Below, in pieces: positions 13,745 through 23,364 of a stretch of 64,000 nt of DNA (positions are counted from its first letter, which is position 1; the number at the start of each line of letters is the position of its first letter). Where the stretch lies: assembly GCA_964488865.1 (NCBI GenBank), contig CAZAWR010000033.1:1-64000 (forward strand), read 5' to 3'. The position numbers were made by a program, and so were the translations under genes. Under the pieces are notes generated by a model. The model had not been told where the DNA came from, did no database searches, and saw nothing but the letters and a program-made list of their open reading frames with translations. This stretch comes from MWCO01 sp964488865 (GTDB lineage: Bacteria; Myxococcota_A; Polyangia; Polyangiales; Polyangiaceae).

Positions 13745-14499
13745 ACCCAAGCAAAGTCAAACCAGCGGTCATCGGCGGAGCGGTCGCCGGTCTGTTATCG
13801 GCCATCCTGGGGATCGTACCCCTCGTCAATTACTGCTGTTGCCTGTGGGCGCTTCTCGGCGGCTTTCTCGCCGTGTTCCTGTACAACAACGCCCTGAACA
13901 AGCAGGGCGTGCCCATCGCTGATGGCGCCATCTGCGGGGCGATCGCGGGTGGCGTGGCGGCAGCCATCTACATCATCATCGGCATCCCCCTCGTCATCCT
14001 GCTGGGGGGCATCCTCATGGGAGTCCTGGGGAGCATGGGAGGCGACCTTCCCGTCGGCCAAATGGCGGGGTCGGTCGTCATGCAGATCATCACGGGGATT
14101 GTCTACGCGGTCATCATTGCCATCCTCTGCACGCTTGGTGGTGTGGTGGGCGCGTTGATCTTCGCGCCGAAAAAGGGGGCCGGCGCGCCTCCCATGGCGG
14201 GGGGGATGGGCGCTCCTCCTGGTCCTTACGGCGCGCCTCCTGCCGCTCCCCCGGCGGGCGGGTTTGGTGGGCCTCCTCCGGGTGCGCCCCCTGGCGGCTT
14301 CGGTGGTCCTCCCGGCGGTGCGCCTCCTGGCGGGTACGGTCCTCCCGGCGGTGCGCCTCCTGGCGGGTACGGTGGTCCTCCCCCCGGTGGTGCGCCTCCC
14401 GGCGGCTTCGGGCCTCCCCCCGGTGGCTTTGGCGGGCCTCCTCCCGGTGGTGCGCCTCCCGGCGGCTACGGCCCTCCGGGCGGCGGCTACGGGCGCTGA
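13741..14499 (+). CDS. Membrane protein with long Gly/Pro-rich cytoplasmic-type tail
   Basis: 252 aa. The first 145 residues hold about four hydrophobic segments, including a CCC-containing one (VNYCCCLWALLGGFLAVF). The last 100 residues are a low-complexity tail of GAPPGG(Y/F)GGPP-type repeats coded by tandem near-identical DNA units. The frame overlaps the upstream DUF2085 gene by 4 bp. The tail is probably disordered and may drive binding or clustering; no function is assigned. It converges with the fumarase gene. Confidence 0.75.
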   Translation: MNPSKVKPAVIGGAVAGLLSAILGIVPLVNYCCCLWALLGGFLAVFLYNNALNKQGVPIADGAICGAIAGGVAAAIYIIIGIPLVILLGGILMGVLGSMGGDLPVGQMAGSVVMQIITGIVYAVIIAILCTLGGVVGALIFAPKKGAGAPPMAGGMGAPPGPYGAPPAAPPAGGFGGPPPGAPPGGFGGPPGGAPPGGYGPPGGAPPGGYGGPPPGGAPPGGFGPPPGGFGGPPPGGAPPGGYGPPGGGYGR

Positions 14500-14602
14500 C
14501 CGCACGCTCCTTCGGGCGTTGAGTTGACCTCGGCGCCCTGCCTCTCTCCTCGTAGATCGACGAACCCCGTTCGGCTCGCCCCCTCGGAAGGCGAATCGCT
14601 GC

Positions 14603-16228
14603 TCAGGATTGCGTGGACAGCTGTTCGAAGAAGTCGTTGCCCTTGTCGTCGACCAGGATGAAGGCGGGGAAGTCGACGACTTCGATGCGGTAGATGGCTT
14701 CCATGCCGAGCTCGGGGTACTCGATCAGCTCGACCTTCTTGATGTTCTCCTGGGCGAGGAGCGCCGCGGGGCCGCCGATGGACCCGAGATAGAACCCGCC
14801 GTGCTTCTTGCACGCGTCGGTCACGCCCTTGCTGCGGTTGCCCTTGGCGATCATGATCATCGACCCGCCCTGGGACTGGAACAGGTCCACATAGGAGTCC
14901 ATGCGACCTGCCGTGGTGGGCCCGAACGAACCGGACGGCAGGCCCGCCGGGGTCTTGGCCGGGCCGGCGTAGTACACCGGATGGTCCTTGACGTACTGAG
15001 GAAGCCCCTCGCCCCGGTCGATGCGCTCCTTGAGCTTGGCGTGGGCGATGTCCCGCGCGACGATGATCGTGCCGCTCAGCGACAGCTGGGTGCGAACCGG
15101 GTGCTTGGTAAGCTCCGCGAGGATCTCCTTCATCGGTCGCTGCAGGTCGATCTTGACGATGCCGTGCTCGTGTTTGCCCCGGTACTTGTCGGGGATGAAC
15201 CGGCCGGGGTTGCGCTCGAGCTCTTCTACCCAGATGCCCTTCTCGTCGATCTTGGCGAGCACGTTGCGGTGCGCGGAGCAGGACACGCCCATGCCGATGG
15301 GGCACGAAGCGCCGTGGCGGGGGAGGCGGACCACCCGCACGTCGAGGGCGAAGTACTTGCCGCCGAACTGGGCGCCGAAGCCGGACTTGTACGCAGCCTC
15401 GAGAAGGATTTTCTCGAACTCCACGTCGCGGAACGCCTGTCCGAGGTCATTGCCCTTCGTGGGGAGACCGTCGAGGTAGCCGGCGGACGCGAGCTTCACC
15501 GTCTTGAGGGTGGACTCGGCGGAGGTGCCACCGATGGCGAAGGCCAGGTGATAGGGGGGGCACGCGGCCGTGCCGAGCGTCTTCATCTTCGCGACGAGGA
15601 ACTTCTCGAGCGTGCCGGGGTTGAGCGTGGCCTTGGTCTCCTGGAACAGGTACGTCTTGTTCGCGGAGCCGCCGCCCTTGGCGATGAAGAGGAACTTGTA
15701 GGCCATCCCCTCCGTCGCGTAGACGTCGATCTGCCCGGGGAGGTTCGTCTTCGTATTCACCTCGTCATAGAGCGTGAGCGGGGCGTTCTGGGAGTACCGC
15801 AGGCTTTCCTTCGTGTACGTGTCGAAGATCCCTTGGCTCAGGAAGGCCTCGTCCTTCACGCCAGTGAAGACTTGCTGTCCCTTCTTTGCCACGACCGTGG
15901 CGGTTCCGGTGTCCTGGCAGAAGGGGAGCTGGAACTTCGCCGCGACTTCCGCGTTGCGCAATAGCGCCACGGCCACCCCGCGATCGTTCGGGGATGCTTC
16001 GGGGTCGTCCAGGATCGCAGCTACCTGCTCCAGATGCTTCGCTCGCAGCAGGAACGACACGTCGCGCATCGCCTCGTTGGCAACGCGTCGGAGTCCCTCC
16101 GGGGCGACCTTGAGCATCGGTGTCCCCTGAAAGTCGGCCACGGACACGTGCTCGTTGGTCACGAGTCGATAGCTGGTGTCGTCGTGGTGGGGAAGCGGGA
16201 ATGGATCCTGGTACGTGAACTCCGGCAT
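14603..16228 (-). CDS. Fumarate hydratase, class I (iron-sulfur type)
   Basis: 541 aa, matching the single-chain FumA/FumB type of class I fumarase that interconverts fumarate and malate in the TCA cycle using a [4Fe-4S] cluster. Conserved Cys lie at C104 (FQLPFCQDTGTA), in GTAACPPYHLAF and in GVSCSAHRN; the C-terminal part shows SGSFGPTTAGRMD and GNRSKGVTDACKKHGGFYLGS. The start MPEFTYQ at 16228 has AAGGAG 7 nt upstream; an ATG six codons earlier is less likely. It is last in a minus-strand run with the L,D-transpeptidase and pyrR. Confidence 0.92.
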   Translation of the reverse strand: MPEFTYQDPFPLPHHDDTSYRLVTNEHVSVADFQGTPMLKVAPEGLRRVANEAMRDVSFLLRAKHLEQVAAILDDPEASPNDRGVAVALLRNAEVAAKFQLPFCQDTGTATVVAKKGQQVFTGVKDEAFLSQGIFDTYTKESLRYSQNAPLTLYDEVNTKTNLPGQIDVYATEGMAYKFLFIAKGGGSANKTYLFQETKATLNPGTLEKFLVAKMKTLGTAACPPYHLAFAIGGTSAESTLKTVKLASAGYLDGLPTKGNDLGQAFRDVEFEKILLEAAYKSGFGAQFGGKYFALDVRVVRLPRHGASCPIGMGVSCSAHRNVLAKIDEKGIWVEELERNPGRFIPDKYRGKHEHGIVKIDLQRPMKEILAELTKHPVRTQLSLSGTIIVARDIAHAKLKERIDRGEGLPQYVKDHPVYYAGPAKTPAGLPSGSFGPTTAGRMDSYVDLFQSQGGSMIMIAKGNRSKGVTDACKKHGGFYLGSIGGPAALLAQENIKKVELIEYPELGMEAIYRIEVVDFPAFILVDDKGNDFFEQLSTQS

Positions 16229-16331
16229 GTCATGCTCCTTGCGCAACCGGTCAAGTCCCGGTCATTGGTGAGTCCCGGTGCGCAAGGTACACGTTTGCCC
16301 CCGTGATCGGAAGAGGGCGCGTCGCTCGCTC

Positions 16332-16853
16332 TTACTCCCCGACCACGACCGCACGGAAGCCGTCGTCCTCGGCGTAGACCTCGATCTGGTTCTCGGGGGA
16401 CACCTCGACCGCCTTGACCAGGAAGTCCGGCTGGATGGGCAACTCTCGACCACCGCGGTCCACCAGCACGGCCAGCAAGATCGCCCGAGATCGCCCGTAG
16501 TCGAGCAGCGCATGCATCGCGGCCCGGACCGTTCGGCCCGTGTACAACACGTCGTCCACCAATACGATCTTCTTGCTCCGCACGTCGAAGGGGACCTCGG
16601 AGCGTCCGATCCGAGGGTTGGCCAGCGGCGCGGGCGCGTCGTCCCGGTACAGCGTGATGTCGACCGCGCCCATGGGGACGCGCAGGCTGGTGGACTCGAA
16701 GATGAGCTCCGCCAGATGCTGTGCGAGGGGTGGCCCGCCGCGACGGATACCGACGAGGGCAAGCTCTTCGGCGCCGCCGACCCGGTCTACGATCTCGGTG
16801 GCGAGGCGCCGCAGACCCTGGGACGCTTCGTCTTTCGTCAGGATCTCGTGCAT
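16332..16853 (-). CDS. pyrR: PyrR, pyrimidine operon regulator / uracil phosphoribosyltransferase
   Basis: 173 aa of the PRTase fold, with the PRPP-binding loop IVLVDDVLYTGRTVRAA and LVGIRRGGPPLA. PyrR can bind pyr mRNA to attenuate transcription and may have weak uracil phosphoribosyltransferase activity. The start at 16853 (MHEILTKDE) fits the usual length; an upstream in-frame ATG would add 22 unrelated residues. No pyr biosynthesis gene is adjacent, so its RNA target is not visible here. Confidence 0.9.
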   Translation of the reverse strand: MHEILTKDEASQGLRRLATEIVDRVGGAEELALVGIRRGGPPLAQHLAELIFESTSLRVPMGAVDITLYRDDAPAPLANPRIGRSEVPFDVRSKKIVLVDDVLYTGRTVRAAMHALLDYGRSRAILLAVLVDRGGRELPIQPDFLVKAVEVSPENQIEVYAEDDGFRAVVVGE

Positions 16854-16923
16854 GGGGCTCGGCCCTACCACGGCAGCCGTTTGAAACAAACCGCTTGGTG
16901 GCGAGAAACGACCGTTCAACCGC

Positions 16924-18810
16924 TCAATCGTGGACCACGATGAACGAGCCGGGCATGTCCGTGGTGGACCAGGCGCCGTGCCACCCAGGCGGGACCAGCG
17001 GCGCGGACCAAAAGAAGATCCGCTTTGCGTCCAACGGGGACATGTTCACGCATCCGTGGCTCATGCGCGTGCCGTAGTTGTTGTGCCAAAACGCACCGTG
17101 AATGGCATAGGAACGTTCGAAGTACAGGATGTAAGGAACGTCCTGAATGCTGTAGGGGCCCTCGCCAGGCGCCGCACCGTCGCCGTCCATCGTGGCGGTC
17201 ACGTGCTTCTCACGGATCCGAAACGTACCCTTCACCGTGCTGTGATCCGTCTTCTTCGTCTGCCCCTTCTTGCCCGTCGAAACCATCGTCGCGAACACTG
17301 GCTTGTCTCCCTCGAACGCGACCAACGTCTGCGTCGAAAGGTTCACGTCGACCCATCGCTCGTTCGGGCGCAACCCCGAGGGCGGAGGTCCAGGGTCCGT
17401 GACGCCAACCTGCGTGCCCTTCAGCCAGAAGCCGTCCTTCGCCTCGCGGTACAGCGTCTCTCCCTGCTTCATCGTCTTGCCCGTCAGCGGGACCATCGTG
17501 AAGCGGTCCACGCTGCCCTTGCGTCGGAACGTCTTGCCGTCGTCCGCGAGCATGTACTTGGCGGCGCTCACACGGGTCCAACCGACCGGCAACGACGGAG
17601 CCTCCGCGCCGACGAGCTCGACGCCGCGGAACGTGGGCGGGCTGTTGATGGACATGCGATCGGAGGGAGCGAGCAGGCCTTCCGTCGTCTTGTGCCAGAA
17701 CCGCCCGTTCTTGCGGAACGTCTTGTCCACGGCCACGAAGAACCCGCGCGCCATGCGCTTGGCCATCACCGCATCGGAGCCCTCCAGCATGTGGTCCAGG
17801 GTCAAGTCCTCCTCTCCAGCGTCCGGGCGCATCCACCACGGCTTCACTTCCTCGGACGCGTCCGCGAGTCCCGCGTCCTGGGGCGCGCTTCCTTCGTCGG
17901 TCGAGTCCTCGCCCGGAAGGGGAAGAAGCGGCAAGGGGGCATTCTTCGCCGGCTTGGGCGTGCCTGGGGCTGAATGCGCCGGGCCGAGAGCGGATGCGAT
18001 GGCCGATGCAAGAGCCGATGCGTGCGGTGGCGCGTGAGCTGCCCGGGCGTCCTCGCCAGCGTCCGACGAACCCGTGCGCTTGGTCTTGGCGCCTTTGGTC
18101 TTGGTGTCCGATCGCGGTCGGTCCGGTTCGTACGTGTCCATCTCCTCGGGAGTGGGGATGCGACGGTACAGGGGCGTGCCGTTGCGGTTGTTGTAGGCGT
18201 ACTTGTAAGGCACTACCGCTTCGACGTCCGGTGGGGTGGTGCCGGCCTGGAACCGCGCGTTGGTGAGATCGGGCGTAGCGTGGCTGCCACAGATGTAGCC
18301 GTGGGGATGAAGGCGGTACCAGCCTTCCTTGCAGTTGTCCTTCATCAGGGGCTTGCCGCTGGTTGCAGGGGCCTTGGTGCCGTAGCGCAGGTACCCGATC
18401 ATGTTCTCCCGCGTTCGAAACGTGGAGACGTAGACGGGGGCTGTCGGCACGAGGGCGCCGACCCAGGGGCCTTCCCAAGGGGCGTCGGGGTCGAGGCCTG
18501 CCGACGCATCGGACGGGCCAGCGTCTTGCTCGGGGGGCTCGGGTTCGGGCGCCGTGGGTTGCGCGGGGGACGTCGCAGGGTGTGCGCGCGTCGCGGTGTC
18601 GATCGGCGGCGGCGTGGGTTTGTCCCGGGAACATGACCACGCCCACACGGACCCGGCCGCCACGAACAGCACGGCCGCGACGACGCCCAGCGCGCCACTG
18701 GCCTTGGCGTCCGCGCGAGCCGAGGTCGCGTGTCCCTTCGGGGCCGCACTCCTCGCGGTCGGCTTGCGCTCGTTCTTCGTCTTCGGGGACTGCTTCGTCT
18801 TGCCTGTCAT
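16924..18810 (-). CDS. L,D-transpeptidase (YkuD domain) with N-terminal membrane anchor
   Basis: 628 aa. A basic N-terminus, one hydrophobic segment (ALGVVAAVLFVAAGSVWAW, near 42-60) and then a long Pro/Ala/Asp-rich linker place the rest in the periplasm. The C-terminal YkuD domain has the catalytic motif SHGCVNMSPLDA, preceded by YAIHGAFWHNNYG, so the active-site Cys and His are present. Such enzymes make 3-3 peptidoglycan crosslinks or attach proteins to peptidoglycan. The middle of the protein carries conserved-looking but unrecognised segments and a disordered stretch at about 250-330. Confidence 0.85.
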   Translation of the reverse strand: MTGKTKQSPKTKNERKPTARSAAPKGHATSARADAKASGALGVVAAVLFVAAGSVWAWSCSRDKPTPPPIDTATRAHPATSPAQPTAPEPEPPEQDAGPSDASAGLDPDAPWEGPWVGALVPTAPVYVSTFRTRENMIGYLRYGTKAPATSGKPLMKDNCKEGWYRLHPHGYICGSHATPDLTNARFQAGTTPPDVEAVVPYKYAYNNRNGTPLYRRIPTPEEMDTYEPDRPRSDTKTKGAKTKRTGSSDAGEDARAAHAPPHASALASAIASALGPAHSAPGTPKPAKNAPLPLLPLPGEDSTDEGSAPQDAGLADASEEVKPWWMRPDAGEEDLTLDHMLEGSDAVMAKRMARGFFVAVDKTFRKNGRFWHKTTEGLLAPSDRMSINSPPTFRGVELVGAEAPSLPVGWTRVSAAKYMLADDGKTFRRKGSVDRFTMVPLTGKTMKQGETLYREAKDGFWLKGTQVGVTDPGPPPSGLRPNERWVDVNLSTQTLVAFEGDKPVFATMVSTGKKGQTKKTDHSTVKGTFRIREKHVTATMDGDGAAPGEGPYSIQDVPYILYFERSYAIHGAFWHNNYGTRMSHGCVNMSPLDAKRIFFWSAPLVPPGWHGAWSTTDMPGSFIVVHD

Positions 18811-18973
18811 CGATTCGTTGGTGCCCGGTACAGCGGGGTGAGCTCTTCACCCGGGGGCAGTTCTTCGTAGCGTGTACGGTCCTGTCGATCCACAAAACTG
18901 CGGAACGCACGAGACATGCCAGGTGTTTGGTTTCCACGCAAAGAGGGGTTCGCCCGTCCAAGGAACAAGCGCT

Positions 18974-20470
18974 ATGGTCGATGCCGTGGACGACAAGACG
19001 CAGCGACGCGGTTCGTGGGACACGCCGCCCCTCGGGCGCATGATCGCCATCCTGCTGTCGGTCGTTCTGCACGTCCTTCCTTTCCCGGCGTACCTGTTGG
19101 GTGGTTTGCTTCACTGGTTCGGGCCGACGCCGGACGAGCTGGCGGATCATTCGACCATCATCCCGATCGACCTGATGCTGGGCGAAGGGGACGAGTCACC
19201 GGCGGGAGCGGCCTCTCCGTTTCAGCCTCCCACGCTCGAGGAAGACCCCAGCGCGATTCCCACGGCTCCGGTCGTGCAGGACGCAGGGGTTGAGCAGGTG
19301 CCGGATGCGGAGCCCGTGCTTGCCGAGGCGGGACCCGAGGCTTCCGCAGATGCGGATGCGAGCGCGGTCGACGCCGAGCCTGATGCGGGACTGGACGCGG
19401 CTACCGCCAAGGCTTCCGACGCGGCGGTCCCGGACGCGGGCCCGAAGGTGCCGGGCTTGGATGCGGAGGTGGCGCGCGCGGACGGGCTCGATGCATCCAC
19501 GGCGATGGCAGGTCCGGACGCGAGCCCAGGCACGGCACCGGAGGCCGGGACCGTGGGGGCCGAGGCCGGTGTCCCGGAAGCAGGTGGCTCGCGTCCCATT
19601 CGGGACCCGATCGGTCTTGCGGGGGACGCACGCCGTATCGCGCCCCAGGACCCGAACGTCTCGTTGCTCATCTATCCCGAGCGCATCCGGTCCCACCGTC
19701 TCGCGAACCAGTTCGCGCCCACCCTGACGAAGCTGCGGAACTGGCGCAACTTCTTCGGGGGCACGGAACTGGATCCGGTGCGGGACACGGACCGGATCCT
19801 TTTGGCTGGGCCGCAGCTACGGGATAGCTCGCGTGTGGTGGCTGTGGTTCGTTACAACGTGCCGCAAGAGCGGGTCCGCGCTGCCATCGACGTGGTTGTC
19901 AAGCGCAGCGGGGGCCGCTGGGAGAACAAGCGGGTTCCCGTGGCCAAGGCGAATGTGGACGGGGCGGAGCGTTACTTCGTGCTGACGGGCCCGGGCGTTC
20001 TGGTGGTGGTGCCGCCCGATGGCCTCGACCAAGCGCTGGCGCTTCCTCGCAACTTGCGGTTCCCCCAAGGAGGAAACGACGCGCTCGTGCTGTTCCTGAA
20101 GTCTCCGGCGAACGCTTTCCGGGGCTTGCCCGTCAAGCTGCCCACGAGCGTGGAATGGATGCGGTTCTCGTTGAGCCTCAACCCGGCGGGAGGGGCGGAC
20201 GCAAGGTTGGAAGCGAAGGACCGCGACGCGGAGTCAGCGGCCAAGAACGCACCGGACGTCACCGAAACGGTCAACAAAGCGATGGTGGTGGATCTGCTGT
20301 TTACCAAGCGTCGGCTTCTGGACCCCGTCACGTTCCGCGCCGATGGGGATCGGATTCGCGCCGAGACGCATGTGACCGACGCCCAATTGCGCCACATTCT
20401 CAGCATGATGGCGGCGACGATCGAGCAGGTCGACAAGGAAGCTCCGGCCCGTCCCGCGGGCTCGCGCTGA
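18974..20470 (+). CDS. Membrane-anchored protein with Ala/Asp-rich linker, unknown function
   Basis: 498 aa. An N-terminal hydrophobic helix (MIAILLSVVLHVLPFPAYLLGG) follows a short charged start, resembling TonB or energy-transducer-like anchors. About 160 residues of Pro/Ala/Asp/Glu linker (DAD, EAG, DAG units) follow. The C-terminal 270 residues look globular, with VRYNVPQERVRAAIDVVVKR and GAERYFVLTGPGVLVVVPP. I do not recognise that domain. ATG at 18974 is chosen because the open frame upstream overlaps the divergent promoter region. Confidence 0.65.
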   Translation: MVDAVDDKTQRRGSWDTPPLGRMIAILLSVVLHVLPFPAYLLGGLLHWFGPTPDELADHSTIIPIDLMLGEGDESPAGAASPFQPPTLEEDPSAIPTAPVVQDAGVEQVPDAEPVLAEAGPEASADADASAVDAEPDAGLDAATAKASDAAVPDAGPKVPGLDAEVARADGLDASTAMAGPDASPGTAPEAGTVGAEAGVPEAGGSRPIRDPIGLAGDARRIAPQDPNVSLLIYPERIRSHRLANQFAPTLTKLRNWRNFFGGTELDPVRDTDRILLAGPQLRDSSRVVAVVRYNVPQERVRAAIDVVVKRSGGRWENKRVPVAKANVDGAERYFVLTGPGVLVVVPPDGLDQALALPRNLRFPQGGNDALVLFLKSPANAFRGLPVKLPTSVEWMRFSLSLNPAGGADARLEAKDRDAESAAKNAPDVTETVNKAMVVDLLFTKRRLLDPVTFRADGDRIRAETHVTDAQLRHILSMMAATIEQVDKEAPARPAGSR

Positions 20471-20490
20471 GGGCGGAGACCCGCGATCCC

Positions 20491-21627
20491 TCAGGGCACG
20501 CAGGTGTACATGTCGTTGCAGTGATAGGAACAGCACTGCGAGTTGTTCACGCAGTACGAGCCGTTCGGCAGGCAGGGGTAGGGGGAACAGGTCTGATTGC
20601 TGCAGTAGTACGAGCAGCATTCGTCGTGGTTCGTGCAGGCATCGCCGATCGAAGCGCACGGGCGCTCCTCGCACACGTCCGTCGCCCCGCAGTAGGCGGA
20701 ACAACAGTCCGTGTGGGCGGAACAGGCCTCCCCGTTCGCTTCGCACGGAGCGTCCTCGCACGTGTTGGCCGGGCCGCAGTAGTACGAGCAGCAGTCCTCG
20801 TGGGCGCTGCAGGAAGAGCCGTTCCCATCACATGGGAGGGTGACGCAGAGCCCTCCCTCGCACACGTCGGAGCAGCATTCCCAGTCGTCCGAGCAAGACT
20901 GCCCGTCCGGGAGGCAGAACGGCGGGGCGCACGCACCGTCCTCGCAGATGCTCGAACAACACTCCCAGTCCTGGGTGCAAGCGATCGAGTCCAGGAAACA
21001 GGTGCCGGGACCGAGGGAACAGATCGCCTTGCGACACGCGGACAACCCGGTCTCCGGCGCGCAGCACTGGGCGGTCTGGGAACACGTTGAGCCCAACGGC
21101 GTGCACTGCGGACCGGCGTCCGCGTCTTGCGGGGCGTCCTGACTCACGTCCTGGGAACCGTCGTGCGCGTCCGCGTTGCCGTCGGCAGGGGCATCCACGC
21201 TCACGTCAGGGCCCACGTCTGCTCCGGAGTCGGCGCTCGAGTCAGCGCCAGCGTCGGTCCCCGCCTCAGGGCCGCCCTCCCCCGTCCCGTCGGAGGGAGC
21301 GTCACTGGGACCATCGGTCCCCGCTTCGTTGACGTCGTCCGCGGCGTCGCCCCCTGCTTCGGCCGCGTCTTGGTTTGCATCCTCCGCGGTGGAATCGGGC
21401 CCGGAATCGGCCTCGGAATCCATGGCCGCGTCGCTCGGCCCTCCCGTGCCGCCTGTGCCCGACGAGCCTCCCGACCCGCCCGAGCCACCCGTGGAGGCAT
21501 CAGCAGCGGTGCCGCCCGTGCCGGGTGAGTCGATGCTTGCTTCGTCGTCTCCACCGCACCCGGCTTGCCCCACGAGGCAGGCGAGCGCGATTCCTCCCGC
21601 GAAGGTTCCCCAGCGAACGCGTGTCAT
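20491..21627 (-). CDS. Lipoprotein with tandem cystine-knot-like Cys repeats
   Basis: 378 aa. Signal peptide with lipobox GQAGC, then a linker of about 150 residues rich in Gly, Ser, Asp and Ala. From about residue 165 to the end there are about seven units of roughly 30 residues, each with C-x5/6-C-x4/5-CC-x3-C-x3/5-C, for example NGSSCSAHEDCCSYYC and NGEACSAHTDCCSAYC. That spacing is the six-Cys pattern of inhibitor-cystine-knot (knottin) folds, inferred from spacing only. It is probably disulphide-rich and extracellular. No enzyme domain is seen. Confidence 0.75.
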   Translation of the reverse strand: MTRVRWGTFAGGIALACLVGQAGCGGDDEASIDSPGTGGTAADASTGGSGGSGGSSGTGGTGGPSDAAMDSEADSGPDSTAEDANQDAAEAGGDAADDVNEAGTDGPSDAPSDGTGEGGPEAGTDAGADSSADSGADVGPDVSVDAPADGNADAHDGSQDVSQDAPQDADAGPQCTPLGSTCSQTAQCCAPETGLSACRKAICSLGPGTCFLDSIACTQDWECCSSICEDGACAPPFCLPDGQSCSDDWECCSDVCEGGLCVTLPCDGNGSSCSAHEDCCSYYCGPANTCEDAPCEANGEACSAHTDCCSAYCGATDVCEERPCASIGDACTNHDECCSYYCSNQTCSPYPCLPNGSYCVNNSQCCSYHCNDMYTCVP

Positions 21628-21704
21628 GAGGCGAAGCCTACCACGCGAACGATGGGAGCATCGACCGAGAGCTCAGAAAAGCGCTGTTGCAGCTCCCTCG
21701 AAGG

Positions 21705-22859
21705 CTACGACGCCTTGGCAATCCCGCGGAGCAGGACGTCTGCCTTGGCGGCGTCCACCCAACCGACACACGTTACCGCACCCTTGCGAGGTACGAACAC
21801 GACGCGGCATCGCCCCTTGCGCCCGGGAAGCAGGCTCACCAGCGCGAAGTCGAGGGCCACGCCGCCGAGGATGATCAACAAGCCCACGGTGGCGAGGGAG
21901 AACGAGCCGGAACGGATGCCGTCGATGAACCAGCTGACGCCGACGTAGCTACCGATGGCGAGCGTGACCAATCCCGCATACGTACCGAGGCGCGGGAACC
22001 GGACCTCGCGCGTGGCGCGCACCAGCCCGTCGAGGGGGATGAGGGTTTCGCTTTCGCGAAGGACCTTGCCGAGCATCTGGGTGGTGGAACGAACCTGGAT
22101 GCCCTGCCGGGTGACACGAACTTCCGCAGGGCGCCGGTACTGCAGGGCGAACCGTCCAACGAGTCGCGCCACATGGGACACCAGCAACCAGCCCACGAGG
22201 CCGAGGAAGAACGTGGCGACAGGGCCGCGGGGCGCGGGGACGATCTCTCCCGCGAGCATCTTGTCCGAACCGTCGGGTGCGGCCCCTCCCGCGTGGAGAA
22301 GGCGAGCGAGCATGGGCGTCTTGCACGCGGACGCGACGTCTCCGCGCAGGGTCCTTGCCGTGGCACTCTCGCTCATTGCCAGCGCGCAGGCCGCCACGAT
22401 CGCTTCGGGTCGGCTCAAACCGGAACCGTCCTTGTCGTGCTTGCGGACCAGGTCCGCCAGAGCGCCCCACAAGGGGGAAGCGTCGTCTCCCATCGCAGCG
22501 TCGAGGGCGACGAAGGCGTCGACACCGACGTGGGTCGCGAGCGTCGTGAGCTTGAATGCGGTGGCTTCGGAGGTGTCCTTGGCCGGGTCCAGAGCGAGGG
22601 CGTAGGCGAGGAGAGCGCCGAGGAGCAGGGAAGTTTCGGGGGTGCTGGGCGGAGCGGCCAGGGCTTCGAGCACCCTCACGGACTCGAGGGTCACGTCGTC
22701 AGGCGTGAGGCCCGCGGCGGCGGCGTGCTCCTGGACTGCCGACGAAGCGGGCATGTGAGGAGCGCTCGCGAGCAAACATTCGCGAACGAGGCGGGCGATG
22801 TCGTTGCCTCGCGGGTGGGCAGCGATGGCCTGCAGCGTCTGGGAAACGATGGACGTCAT
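21705..22859 (-). CDS. Membrane protein, unknown function
   Basis: 384 aa. The first 200 residues are helical and Ala-rich without a recognised motif (ALLAYALALDPAKDTSEATAFK region). Then come hydrophobic segments (GPVATFFLGLVGWLLVSHVA; LGTYAGLVTLAIGSYVGVSWF; VGLLIILGGVALDFALVSLL) separated by a small beta-rich stretch (RRPAEVRVTRQGIQVRSTT). The start MTSIVSQ at 22859 is preferred over an ATG 23 codons upstream that lacks a ribosome site. The function is not recognised. Confidence 0.65.
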   Translation of the reverse strand: MTSIVSQTLQAIAAHPRGNDIARLVRECLLASAPHMPASSAVQEHAAAAGLTPDDVTLESVRVLEALAAPPSTPETSLLLGALLAYALALDPAKDTSEATAFKLTTLATHVGVDAFVALDAAMGDDASPLWGALADLVRKHDKDGSGLSRPEAIVAACALAMSESATARTLRGDVASACKTPMLARLLHAGGAAPDGSDKMLAGEIVPAPRGPVATFFLGLVGWLLVSHVARLVGRFALQYRRPAEVRVTRQGIQVRSTTQMLGKVLRESETLIPLDGLVRATREVRFPRLGTYAGLVTLAIGSYVGVSWFIDGIRSGSFSLATVGLLIILGGVALDFALVSLLPGRKGRCRVVFVPRKGAVTCVGWVDAAKADVLLRGIAKAS

Positions 22860-22962
22860 GGTGGGATCCGGGGCGTCAGGGGATCGATTTCGACCGCCTC
22901 CTAGCCGCCATAGAGGAACGCCGGCCACAACGCCAGTATTCTGCCAACGTTGTCTGGCGGAG

Positions 22963-23364
22963 CTACGCCTGGATCAAGCTGTTGAGGATGGGGCCAGGCT
23001 TTTCCTGGGCGGCAGCGTCCACGATGCGGTTCTCCCGGTCCACCATCACCACGCGGGGCTTGTAGGCGCGCGCTTCGTCGCGGGTCATGTCCGCGAAGGT
23101 GGCGAGGATGACAAGATCCCCTGGCTTGTTCTGGTGAGCGGCGGCGCCGTTGACGCAGATCGCGCCGGAGCCGGAGGGGCCCTCGAGGGCGTACGTCACC
23201 AGGCGCGTGCCTCGTGTCACGTTCCAGATGTGGACCATTTCGTTGGGGAGGATGTCGGCAGCTTCCAGCAGATCCCGGTCGATCGTGACGCTGCCTTCGT
23301 AGTCGAGGTCAGCATGGGTCACGGTGGCCCTGTGGATCTTCGACTTGAACATGTTGATGCGCAT
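22963..23364 (-). CDS. panD: Aspartate 1-decarboxylase
   Basis: 133 aa pyruvoyl enzyme that makes beta-alanine from aspartate for pantothenate and CoA synthesis. The self-cleavage site Gly-Ser is visible in the segment LDYEGSVTIDRDLLEAA, with further family motifs NGTRLVTYA-like (TRGTRLVTYALEG) and NGAAAHQNKPGD. The start at 23364 has GGAAAGCGAG upstream; an ATG four codons later is possible. No other pan gene is adjacent. Confidence 0.93.
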   Translation of the reverse strand: MRINMFKSKIHRATVTHADLDYEGSVTIDRDLLEAADILPNEMVHIWNVTRGTRLVTYALEGPSGSGAICVNGAAAHQNKPGDLVILATFADMTRDEARAYKPRVVMVDRENRIVDAAAQEKPGPILNSLIQA

